The notes under the pieces are model-generated. The model was not told the DNA's origin. It saw nothing but the letters and a program-made list of their open reading frames with translations, and did not search any database. A DNA stretch of 9,065 nt. It comes from an uncultured Clostridia bacterium. Lineage in GTDB: Bacteria; Bacillota_A; Clostridia; TANB77; CAG-508. Each line of letters opens with the position of its first letter. Within the stretch, counting starts at the first letter, position 1. Below are positions 1 through 6,378 of the stretch, one piece after another. Position numbers and translations under genes: made by a program. The stretch is from assembly GCA_947627825.1 (NCBI GenBank), contig CANQXO010000056.1, positions 1 to 9,065 of the forward strand. Direction: 5' to 3'.

Positions 1-565
1 TTCTATACTCTCCGCTAGTTCTTATCATTAAATCAGGGTCCTCTTGACCATAAGTATATAAATTATTTGCAAATACCTCTTCATTTATGTCATCAACTGA
101 TAACTCACCATTTAAGACTTGAGTTGCTATTTTTTTAGTTGCATGAACAATCTCATCTCTACCACCATAGTTAAATGCAATATTTAACTGCATACCTGTA
201 TTATCTTTTGTTTTTTCTTCCATTCTTCTCATTTTTTTTGCAAGAGAACTTGGTATACCATCCCAATCGCCTAATATTCTTAGTTTTATGTTATCTAAAT
301 CAGCATCTTTTAGGAATCTTTCTAGGTAAAGCTCTAATATTTTAATAATTGCTCCTATTTCATCTTTGGTTCTTTTCCAATTTTCTGTAGAAAATGCATA
401 AACTGTCAAGTATTTTAATCCAATTTTATTGCAATATCTTGAAATAGTTTCCAAAACCTCTGCACCTTTTTTATGTCCTGCACTTCTTTCCAAATTGTTT
501 TCTTTTGCCCATCTTCTGTTGCCATCCATTATTATGGCAATATGCTTTATATCAGTATTTTCCAT
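1..565 (-). CDS. uppS: Undecaprenyl diphosphate synthase (isoprenyl transferase), 3'-truncated by window edge
   Basis: This cis-prenyltransferase condenses isopentenyl diphosphate onto farnesyl diphosphate to make the C55 lipid carrier for peptidoglycan and teichoic acid synthesis. My own translation from the ATG at 565 gives 188 residues before the edge, so roughly 50-60 C-terminal residues are missing. The family signatures appear in order: IMDGNRRWAK at residues 12-21 with the catalytic Asp14, FSTENW at 58-63, FNYGGRDEI near 142-150, and PDLMIRTSGE at 177-186 just before the edge. A weak Shine-Dalgarno (TAAGGA, 575-580) precedes the start. The gene lies 121 nt downstream of frr, in the classic pyrH-frr-uppS order, so it probably shares the pyrH transcript, although that gap could hold an extra promoter. 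No defect is visible in the part present. Confidence 0.96.
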   Translation of the reverse strand, partial: MENTDIKHIAIIMDGNRRWAKENNLERSAGHKKGAEVLETISRYCNKIGLKYLTVYAFSTENWKRTKDEIGAIIKILELYLERFLKDADLDNIKLRILGDWDGIPSSLAKKMRRMEEKTKDNTGMQLNIAFNYGGRDEIVHATKKIATQVLNGELSVDDINEEVFANNLYTYGQEDPDLMIRTSGEYR

Positions 566-686
566 TATTAAATTTCCTTATTTTTATTTAGGTTTTGAGT
601 TTTACCTATAAACTTTTAAACTAAAGATTATATTATATTGATTTTTTACTAGACTGACTTTTATCATTTTTTAACTAGCATTATTT

Positions 687-1235
687 TTAAACTGACATTA
701 TATCTGTTTCTTTTTTGCTATACACTTCATCTATTTTAGCAACACTAGCATCAGTTGCTTTTTGAATTTTATCTTCTAAAGCCCTTTCCTCATCTTCAGA
801 AATTTCGCTATTTTTTAATTTAGCTTTTGCTTCATCCATTTCATCCCTTCTAATGTTTCTAACAGCAACTTTTGCATCCTCTGCCATTTTCTTAATGTCT
901 TTTACAACTTCTTTTCTTCTTTCCTCAGTAAGCTCTGGAAAAACTAGACGAATTAGTTGACCATCATTTACTGGATGAATTCCAATATCAGCTATTTCAA
1001 TAGCCTTTTCAATTTGTGAAATTATACTTCTATCCCATGGCTGAATAACTATAAGCCTAGCCTCTGGTACAGAAATACTTGCAACTTGATTAATTGGAGT
1101 TGGAACACCATAATATTCAACTTGAACTTTATTCAAGATAGCTGGGTTTGCTCTGCCAACTCTTACCTCTTGGTAATTATCAGATAAATTTGAAATTACC
1201 TTTTCCATTTTTTCATTCATTGTTTCTAAACTCAT
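687..1235 (-). CDS. frr: Ribosome recycling factor
   Basis: RRF acts with EF-G to split post-termination ribosomes and free them for another round of translation. The protein is 182 residues, close to the usual 185. It has the expected two-domain layout: an N-terminal helix, then the conserved VRVGRANPAIL segment (about 25-35), a beta-domain with YYGVPTPINQVASI and the IQPWD motif (about 41-68), and a return to the three-helix bundle with GQLIRLVFPELTEERR (about 92-107) and VRNIRRDEMD (about 125-134). A good Shine-Dalgarno (AAAGGA) sits about 10 nt upstream of the ATG. The gene follows pyrH by 25 nt and is very likely co-transcribed with it. Nothing is unusual about it; I am confident of the call from the whole-length motif pattern. 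Confidence 0.98.
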   Translation of the reverse strand: MSLETMNEKMEKVISNLSDNYQEVRVGRANPAILNKVQVEYYGVPTPINQVASISVPEARLIVIQPWDRSIISQIEKAIEIADIGIHPVNDGQLIRLVFPELTEERRKEVVKDIKKMAEDAKVAVRNIRRDEMDEAKAKLKNSEISEDEERALEDKIQKATDASVAKIDEVYSKKETDIMSV

Positions 1236-1260
1236 ATAAATCTCAATTCCTTTCTAAAAA

Positions 1261-1956
1261 CTAATCTACCTTTGTTCCTATTTTTTCTTCATTTGCAGCT
1301 TTTATTATATTTTTAGGATTACTCATTGCAAAAACAACAAGAGGAATATTGTTATCCCTACAAATTGAAATTGCAGTAGAATCCATAACTTTTAAATCTT
1401 TTTCTAAGATATCAAGATAAGTCAAATGTTCTATTTTCTTTGCATCAGGATTTGTTTTAGGGTCTGCAGTATATACACCATCAATTGTTTTAGCAACTAA
1501 TATAACATTTGCCCCTATTTCGGCAGCCCTTAATGCTGCAGCTGTATCTGTTGAAAAAAATGGACTTCCTGTACCACATGAGAAAATTAAGATTCTTCCT
1601 TTTTCTAAATGTCTCATAGCTCTCCTTTGAGTAAAAGGCTCAGCAATTTGCCTCATTTCGATAGCTGTTTGTAATCTAGTAGCTATACCTCTTTTTTCAA
1701 TAGCATCTTGAAGTGCTAAACCATTCATTGCTGTTGCAAGCATTCCCATATAATCTGCTGTAGTTCTTACCATATTAGGTCCATATTTTCCTCTCCAAAA
1801 GTTTCCTCCACCAACAACAATTGCAATTTCAACACCCATATCATACAACTCTTTTATAGCATCACATATACCATTTATAGTAGCCTCGTCTATTCCAGTT
1901 TTATTATCTCCAGCTAATGCTTCTCCACTTAATTTTAATAATACTCTTTTATACAA
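1261..1956 (-). CDS. pyrH: UMP kinase
   Basis: PyrH phosphorylates UMP to UDP with ATP, the committed step towards UTP and CTP. The 231-residue length fits the bacterial amino-acid-kinase-fold enzyme (usually about 235-240). Visible motifs are KLSGEAL at 8-14, [10 protein letters not shown] at 47-56, [14 protein letters not shown] at 65-78, [16 protein letters not shown] at 106-121, [20 protein letters not shown] at 128-147 and DGVYTADP at 159-166. The segment before GTG reads IFSC, where many homologues have small residues, a mild variant. The start codon is TTG at 1956, set by a strong GGAGG (1964-1968) 7 nt upstream. It heads the pyrH-frr-uppS cluster. rpsB and tsf, which often precede pyrH, are absent here; a surface-protein locus occupies that position. 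Confidence 0.97.
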   Translation of the reverse strand: MYKRVLLKLSGEALAGDNKTGIDEATINGICDAIKELYDMGVEIAIVVGGGNFWRGKYGPNMVRTTADYMGMLATAMNGLALQDAIEKRGIATRLQTAIEMRQIAEPFTQRRAMRHLEKGRILIFSCGTGSPFFSTDTAAALRAAEIGANVILVAKTIDGVYTADPKTNPDAKKIEHLTYLDILEKDLKVMDSTAISICRDNNIPLVVFAMSNPKNIIKAANEEKIGTKVD

Positions 1957-2005
1957 AACAAATCCTCCTTTACTTTTATGTAAATTATTAGTCTAAATCA
2001 CTTGT

Positions 2006-2034
2006 ATTCTATCATAATTCAGCTAAAACTTAAA
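2006..2034 (-). promoter_or_regulatory. Candidate sigma-A promoter for pyrH-frr-uppS
   Basis: On the minus strand an extended -10 element, TGA followed by TAGAAT (TAGAAT at 2011-2006), lies about 50 nt upstream of the pyrH start. A poor -35 match (TTTAAG, 2034-2029) sits 17 bp further up. It falls between the terminator at 2081-2128 and the pyrH Shine-Dalgarno, which is where a promoter is needed if pyrH starts its own operon. The -35 matches consensus at only three of six bases, so the call leans on the extended -10 and on position. Confidence 0.5.
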
Positions 2035-2080
2035 GAGAATAATAAAAAAAATATAGATTAATTTCAAATTTTATTAACAT

Positions 2081-2128
2081 AAAAAATCTTCCATAAAAAA
2101 CGACCTCGTTTTTATGAAAGATTTTTTT
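2081..2128 (-). terminator. Rho-independent terminator after the surface-protein locus
   Basis: A long hairpin pairs AAAAAATCTT (2081-2090) with AAGATTTTTT (2118-2127) and CATAAAAA (2092-2099) with TTTTTATG (2109-2116). It has a small GC-containing tip around CGACCTCG and one internal mismatch. On the minus strand it ends in six T residues (complement of 2081-2086), as expected for an intrinsic terminator closing the 5781-2239 gene pair before the pyrH promoter. The opposite strand also ends in a T run, so it could work in both directions. Confidence 0.8.
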
Positions 2129-2138
2129 CTAATATTTC

Positions 2139-2249
2139 TTATTTACTTATTTTAGTCAAATCCCATGAATCATCACCTTTAGATGTTAATTGGATATCAG
2201 AGCCTAGAGGAATTACTGGGCAAACATGATTGTTGCTTTTATTTATGTC
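2139..2249 (-). pseudogene. Start-less C-terminal remnant of a surface-type protein
   Basis: Translating the minus strand in a frame different from the upstream gene gives an open stretch of about 36 codons ending at TAA (2141-2139). Its last part reads CPVIPLGSDIQLT followed by SKGDDSWDLTKISK. It has no usable start codon and no ribosome binding site: an in-frame stop lies at 2252-2250, inside the end of the preceding gene. The composition looks coding, and the ending resembles the 'RPVVSLKSN...' tails I recall from secreted or prepilin-like proteins of uncultured Clostridia; that resemblance is from memory, not a search. The upstream protein is already complete, with a membrane anchor and basic tail, so this is not its frameshifted end. 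It is best read as the last exon-like scrap of a deleted gene; chance coding is the alternative. Confidence 0.5.
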
Positions 2250-3648
2250 TTATATGATTAATTACTGCGCAAGCTATTACTCCTATAGTTATAAAACATA
2301 ATATTAATCCTGCTATAACTTGATTTGCTTTAATTCCTTTTGAATTAACTTCAACTATTGGTTTCGCCCTTTTATTTACTTTTATAGTGTAAATTGTTTT
2401 CTTCACTTCGCTATTGTTTTCCTCGGTTGCAATGTTATTTTCATTTGTATCTTCGTTTACATTCTCGTTTGAACTTATATCATCCTGCTCTGTTAATATT
2501 ATCTTTACTTCATTATCTCCTTCTTTTAAATTTTTATCACCTTCGACTTCTACTAATACTCGCTCTCTATCTACTGTAGCCACCACATTCAAATCTGTAA
2601 CATCTTCATCAACATTAACTTCATAATTTAATTTTTCTTTATCAAAATCAATATCTAAATCTTCAAATAAATTTTCTTCATTAATTGTTTGTATTTCTAA
2701 GGTAGCAAGCCTTACATCTGAGTCTATTATTTTTTCATCTTTATTTGCTATTATGGTATATATTCTAGCCTGCTCATTTTCTGCTATAACTTCAATATTT
2801 ATTCTATTTTCTCCCGGATCTAAAGCAATTGTTCCTAAACCGTTAATTGTTGCTTTTTCATCTTCCGCTTCTGCAGAAACTACTATTTCATCTTCAACTA
2901 TATTATTTACAGTATATTCAAAGGTTTCTCTATAGAATTCTGGTTCAAGAGTACCTATATTTATTTGCAAACTTTTTAAGTAATTATTGCTTGATTTTAT
3001 TTTTTCTTGATTTTCACTATTACCATTGTTGCTAACTTGTGATTTCCCCGAGTTATTTGTTTGCGTTCCTGTACTACCTTTGTTATTAGTTTGTGAATTA
3101 CTACTTGTTCCTTGATTTCCACTATTTCCTTGATTATTAGTTGTGCCCTGACTTTGAACACCTGCATTTCCTTGATTACTTCCTTGGGCATTTCCTTGAC
3201 TTTGCCCATTAGAACTTTCTCCAGTTTGTCCGCTATTATTATTTTCTGTTTGAGGTAGCGTTGGTGGAATAACTGTAGTTTGTTTATCAGTAATATTTAT
3301 AGTTCTCGCATCTAGTGAAACTATGTTATAATCGTTATCTGTAAGTTCTACTGGTGTTGCAGTAATTGAGGCTGGGAATCCCGTGATTTTGGCAGTTACT
3401 GAAACAGAATTTTTTTCTACCCAAGTTTGATTTACACTTAAAGATACATTATTTCCTGACAACTTTACATTTCCAGTAAGCCCATTTGCTGTTATTGTAT
3501 ATGTCAAGTTATCTCCTATATTGGCTTGGACTGGTCCTGTAAAGCTAAAACTATAAGTAGCTGCTACATTTTCTGTCAAATTAATAATACTAGCAATTGT
3601 AGTCAACATCAATAATATAATTAAAATTTTATAAAATATTCTTTTCAT
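2239..3648 (-). CDS. Membrane-anchored surface protein with Ig-like and cadherin-like beta-sandwich domains
   Basis: This 469-residue protein looks exported and tethered to the cell surface, but its exact function is unknown. A signal peptide covers about 1-30 (MKRIFYK, then a hydrophobic core ending near VAA). An Ig-like beta-sandwich spans about 31-122, with the GDNLTYTI and TDNDYNIVS segments typical of such N-terminal domains. Residues about 130-215 are a low-complexity Asn/Gln/Gly/Ser linker. A cadherin-like beta-sandwich (PF12733-type) follows at about 219-304, and a second diverged one at about 310-425 contains an acidic Asn/Glu insertion near 388-413. A single transmembrane helix (about 442-462) ends in NHIRHK. 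There is no C-terminal sortase signal, so anchoring is by the membrane helix. The ATG directly follows the TAG of the upstream glucosaminidase gene, with GGAG about 10 nt before it. It could present or position that enzyme at the wall; this is inference. Confidence 0.85.
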   Translation of the reverse strand: MKRIFYKILIILLMLTTIASIINLTENVAATYSFSFTGPVQANIGDNLTYTITANGLTGNVKLSGNNVSLSVNQTWVEKNSVSVTAKITGFPASITATPVELTDNDYNIVSLDARTINITDKQTTVIPPTLPQTENNNSGQTGESSNGQSQGNAQGSNQGNAGVQSQGTTNNQGNSGNQGTSSNSQTNNKGSTGTQTNNSGKSQVSNNGNSENQEKIKSSNNYLKSLQINIGTLEPEFYRETFEYTVNNIVEDEIVVSAEAEDEKATINGLGTIALDPGENRINIEVIAENEQARIYTIIANKDEKIIDSDVRLATLEIQTINEENLFEDLDIDFDKEKLNYEVNVDEDVTDLNVVATVDRERVLVEVEGDKNLKEGDNEVKIILTEQDDISSNENVNEDTNENNIATEENNSEVKKTIYTIKVNKRAKPIVEVNSKGIKANQVIAGLILCFITIGVIACAVINHIRHK

Positions 3649-5781
3649 CTAAATATCCACTCCATACATAATATGATCTTTTATCTTTAAATAATCATTT
3701 GCCTTTACAGCCTTATCATTTGTAACATCAGAGGCTTCTAAATATTCATCTTTCAAATTAGTATTAGTCCCTATTATATAATCTTTTATAATTAAATAGT
3801 CATTTGCTTTTACATAACCGTCTCCGTTTGCATCTCCTCTTTTTACTATTGTATAAGTTTTACCTTCAATTTCTATTTGGTAACCTGTGCCCGCTTCTTC
3901 AGTTTCTAATCCATCTTTTGTTACAATTCCACCTAAGTCACTTGCTTTTTTATCTGGACCGATTATAAAATATTGATTATTGGTTGTTTCATTGCCCATT
4001 TCTGTTTGATTATCTCCATCTTTGTTCTCTGTTTCGGTTTGATTAACTACAGTTTCATTCTTAGTTTCTGTTTTATTTGTCATAGTCTCATTATCGGTTC
4101 CTGTTTGGTTGTCTATAGTTTCGTTATTCATTTCTGTTTGATTGTCTGCATTCTCATTATTTGTTTCTGTTTGGTTGCCTACATTCTCGTTATTTGTTTC
4201 ATTTTGATTCTCTGCATTCTCATTACTTGTTTCGTTTTGATTTTCTACATTCTCATTACTGCTTTCGTTTTGATTATCAGTTGGTTCTTGTGATGATTGA
4301 TTGCCTTCTTCTTTATTGTTACCATTTTCATTATCAATTTCTTCCTTTAAAGAATTCCTTACGACAAATCCTTGTCTTCCGTCAGCTATAATTACTCTAT
4401 CCCAAATAACTCCACCAAAATTGTATCTTCCTGTATTATCAATCCTTGTGACAACATCTCCCTTATTTAAAACCGTTATCTCTGCTTGTTCTAATCCCGG
4501 GCCTGCTCTCAGAGTGGTATTATTAGAATCAACAATTCTTCTTTCATAGCAATTAGTTACATCTGCTATCTCTTCTAAATAATCTGAATTAAACTTTACA
4601 AATCCTACCGTTCCGTCCTCTAAAACAACTTTGTGCCAACCATCCTTATACCTTTCAACAGAAAGTACAACAACCGAACTGTCTGCAATTCTTCCTAATA
4701 TCGAGCTGGTTGTGCTTCTTCCACCTCTAACCATAATTCCATAATGGCCTTCCTTAACTCTTATATTTTTCGGAAATATTTCACCAGTCGTGTCAGGTGA
4801 TGGGCTTGCTAACTGTGGCATGTTTTCATAAACCGGTATTACAAATGTCAAATTTCTTTCTAATAAATTTGCTTTTTTCATTTTATTATACATGGATATT
4901 GCTTCATTTTTTGGTGCTTCTATGTTTTGCATATATTGATGATTATATAGTCCTAAATAATCTTCAACATCAAATTTATTTAAATATAGTGTATTTTGTT
5001 TATATCCAATATATGAAGAAATCAAAAATGAAATTCCACCATTTAAGCATGCCTCTATGCTAGTCCAGCCACTTTGTTTTGCCTTTTCCAAAGCATTAAA
5101 ATAAACTTCATCTGCATTATTTCCTGTTGCTCCAATATTAAATAAGTTATAATATATTTTTCCATCTGTATCCTGCATTCTATATGTTCTTCCGCCTGTT
5201 GTCCCTTGTTCTTGCAAAATTCTCGCCATAATGAAATACGGACTTGCATTGTTATTTTTGCAAACTTGGTTTATAATATTGGCATTTTCCCAAGAATACA
5301 AAAATGTACCATTTAGTGCCTCATATATGTCTTGTGTTTCCGTTTCCATATAATCAGTTTGCAAAAATTGGAATAAATACGGACTATCCACAAGCCAATT
5401 TCGCGGATCCATATAATATCTTATTGCACTTTCAGATGCACACATCCATTCTCCAGTATCATAAAGCCTATTTCCACATATTGAACATATCCACGCTCCA
5501 GATTTCCCTTGAATTAAATTATTTGGTGTGTCAAAATGTCCTGTATATTCATTTGCTATTACATCGTTCCAATCAAGCCCTGTTTCCATAACAACAAATT
5601 TCCAATTTGGATGAGCTGATGATAAAACATCTATTCTTTCACTATACCCCGGATATTGCATGTTGTTGGAATCATAAACATATCTATTAGAATTGGCTTT
5701 TTCAACTTTATTAGGAAATAAAAAACTAGTTATATTAAATAAAATAATAATTACTATAATAATGCTAATAAACTTTTTCAT
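3649..5781 (-). CDS. Secreted N-acetylglucosaminidase (GH73-like) with SH3 domains and C-terminal dockerin
   Basis: This 710-residue protein is predicted to be a peptidoglycan hydrolase acting outside the membrane. A signal peptide occupies about 1-29. The catalytic region (about 45-300) has the familiar pattern SSAHPNWKFV, TGLDWNDVI, YYMDPRNWL, ARILQEQG with the likely catalytic Glu191, and YYNLFNIGATG. Three cysteines (C99, C102, C114) form a CxxC-plus-Cys cluster within it. SH3-like wall-binding domains follow at about 336-402 and 411-478 (TLRAGPGL, GRQGFVV). Residues 503-601 are nine 11-residue Asn/Glu/Thr-rich repeats. After a short beta module (about 604-647) comes a type I dockerin (649-706) with two calcium loops, D650/N652/D654/D661 and D685/T687/D689/D696. 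No clear Shine-Dalgarno precedes the ATG, unlike its neighbours. The gene is probably co-transcribed and coupled with the next one. The exact cleavage specificity cannot be told from sequence alone. Confidence 0.9.
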   Translation of the reverse strand: MKKFISIIIVIIILFNITSFLFPNKVEKANSNRYVYDSNNMQYPGYSERIDVLSSAHPNWKFVVMETGLDWNDVIANEYTGHFDTPNNLIQGKSGAWICSICGNRLYDTGEWMCASESAIRYYMDPRNWLVDSPYLFQFLQTDYMETETQDIYEALNGTFLYSWENANIINQVCKNNNASPYFIMARILQEQGTTGGRTYRMQDTDGKIYYNLFNIGATGNNADEVYFNALEKAKQSGWTSIEACLNGGISFLISSYIGYKQNTLYLNKFDVEDYLGLYNHQYMQNIEAPKNEAISMYNKMKKANLLERNLTFVIPVYENMPQLASPSPDTTGEIFPKNIRVKEGHYGIMVRGGRSTTSSILGRIADSSVVVLSVERYKDGWHKVVLEDGTVGFVKFNSDYLEEIADVTNCYERRIVDSNNTTLRAGPGLEQAEITVLNKGDVVTRIDNTGRYNFGGVIWDRVIIADGRQGFVVRNSLKEEIDNENGNNKEEGNQSSQEPTDNQNESSNENVENQNETSNENAENQNETNNENVGNQTETNNENADNQTEMNNETIDNQTGTDNETMTNKTETKNETVVNQTETENKDGDNQTEMGNETTNNQYFIIGPDKKASDLGGIVTKDGLETEEAGTGYQIEIEGKTYTIVKRGDANGDGYVKANDYLIIKDYIIGTNTNLKDEYLEASDVTNDKAVKANDYLKIKDHIMYGVDI
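3979..4275 (-). repeat. Nine tandem 33-bp in-frame repeats
   Basis: Within the glucosaminidase gene, nine consecutive 33-bp units encode 11-residue repeats of the type NQ(N/T)ETxNENxx, at residues 503-601, followed by one more NQ. The five copies nearest the SH3 domain are the most alike (for example NQNETSNENAE, NQNETNNENVG). Copies towards the dockerin are more diverged (NKTETKNETVV, NQTETENKDGD). The array forms a hydrophilic, Asn/Glu/Thr-rich spacer between the wall-binding and dockerin modules. In-frame unit length lets copy number change without breaking the gene, so length variation between strains is likely. Confidence 0.9.
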
Positions 5782-5844
5782 GAACTTATTTTTTTACAAA
5801 TTTTGTTTTTTATTCATTATTATGGGAATTATTATTTTTTGCAT

Positions 5845-5899
5845 AAAAAAATGTATAAATAATTAATATCTATACATTAGCATTAATTATTTATACATT
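5845..5899 (-). terminator. Strong intrinsic terminator downstream of abrB
   Basis: A perfect 18-bp inverted repeat (5850-5867 with 5882-5899) surrounds a 14-nt loop and is followed on the minus strand by a run of T residues (complement of 5845-5850). It lies 30 nt past the abrB stop and separates abrB from the glucosaminidase gene, which must therefore start from its own promoter in the roughly 65 nt left (5782-5845). I see no convincing -35/-10 pair there; CATAAT near 5819-5824 is the best weak candidate. The stem is almost all A-T. Confidence 0.8.
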
Positions 5900-5929
5900 A
5901 TACTTTCTTTCACTAGCTTACATTTTTAA

Positions 5930-6172
5930 TTACATTTTCTTTAATTCTGCTAAACATTTTTCGCAGATTATTTTACCTTTGTATTCAACAACATTCTTAG
6001 AACTTCCGCAAAATGTGCAATCTGGTTCATATTTCTTTACAGAAATAGTTGTTCCTTCGCAATGTATTTCTAATGGATCATTTTCAGAAATATTTAATTT
6101 ATTTCTAATCTCCATTGGGATTACTATTCTTCCTAATCCATCAATTTTTCTTAATACTCCAGTAGCTTTCAT
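5930..6172 (-). CDS. abrB: AbrB-family transition-state regulator with zinc-binding C-terminus
   Basis: AbrB-type proteins are small dimeric DNA-binding regulators with a swapped-hairpin N-domain; in Bacillus they repress stationary-phase genes during growth. This 80-residue protein has the diagnostic N-terminus (MKATGVLRKIDGLGRIVIP, residues 1-19) followed by MEIRNKLNISENDPLEI, the SpoVT/AbrB fold, up to about residue 48. The C-terminal part carries CTFC (C52, C55) and CEKC (C70, C73), a four-cysteine zinc-ribbon-like motif seen in many clostridial AbrB proteins. A textbook AGGAGGT (6181-6187) lies 8 nt before the ATG. The gene is a single unit: its own promoter upstream and a strong terminator downstream. 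Which genes it controls cannot be read from the window, though the neighbouring envelope genes are natural candidates (inference). Confidence 0.94.
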   Translation of the reverse strand: MKATGVLRKIDGLGRIVIPMEIRNKLNISENDPLEIHCEGTTISVKKYEPDCTFCGSSKNVVEYKGKIICEKCLAELKKM

Positions 6173-6213
6173 TTAATATTACCTCCTAATATTTTAATTT
6201 TTAGTCCAGTATT

Positions 6214-6242
6214 ATTATAACACAAAAAAAATGCCAAATCAA
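6214..6242 (-). promoter_or_regulatory. Sigma-A promoter of abrB
   Basis: On the minus strand a perfect -10 TATAAT (6219-6214) is preceded, with the ideal 17-bp spacer, by TTGATT (6242-6237), which matches the -35 consensus at four of six positions. The expected transcript would start near 6207 and carry a leader of about 35 nt containing the AGGAGGT. It is the best promoter in the window. Confidence 0.72.
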
Positions 6243-6258
6243 GGAAAATTTCAAAAAA

Positions 6259-6285
6259 TGTCAAAATTTTTCTAAAATCGTCGAA
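6259..6285 (+). promoter_or_regulatory. Two candidate Spo0A (0A) boxes upstream of abrB
   Basis: Two heptamers on the plus strand each match the 0A-box consensus TGTCGAA at six of seven bases: TGTCAAA (6259-6265) and CGTCGAA (6279-6285). Their starts are exactly 20 bp apart, about two helical turns, in the same orientation, and they lie just upstream of the abrB -35. In Bacillus subtilis, Spo0A~P represses abrB through 0A boxes, although there they sit downstream of the start site. In such AT-rich DNA single near-matches are common; the regular spacing and the gene identity make this pair worth noting. Confidence 0.4.
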
Positions 6286-6378
6286 ATTTCATATAAAATC
6301 TGTGGATTTTCTGCCTATTTTTTGTCTATTTTTACTCTAATTCTTATCTTTTTATCATTATATAAAATATTTTATTTT

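Noticed and set aside
566..686. TATAAT-like sequences between frr and uppS as an internal promoter
   Set aside because: The region is almost pure A/T, two overlapping -10 registers exist, and neither has a credible -35 at 16-18 bp.
3250..3275. LPQTE in the surface protein as a sortase recognition motif
   Set aside because: It lies at residues 131-135 in the linker, far from the C-terminus, with Glu instead of Gly and no following hydrophobic helix and basic tail. The protein is anchored by its own transmembrane segment.
3973..4293. Plus-strand open reading frame of 106 codons opposite the repeats
   Set aside because: It is the antisense shadow of the 33-bp repeat array, with no ribosome binding site and an Ile/Phe/Cys-rich product typical of such shadows. 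Other plus-strand open frames in the window are likewise opposite real genes.
5850..5899. 18-bp perfect inverted repeat as an insertion-sequence end
   Set aside because: No transposase or target duplication is near; the 14-nt loop and T run after abrB make it a terminator.
6286..6378. Short hairpin AAAATC-TGTG-GATTTT as a terminator after the TVP38 gene
   Set aside because: The stem is only six mostly A-T pairs and has no T run following it on the minus strand, so I could not support it.
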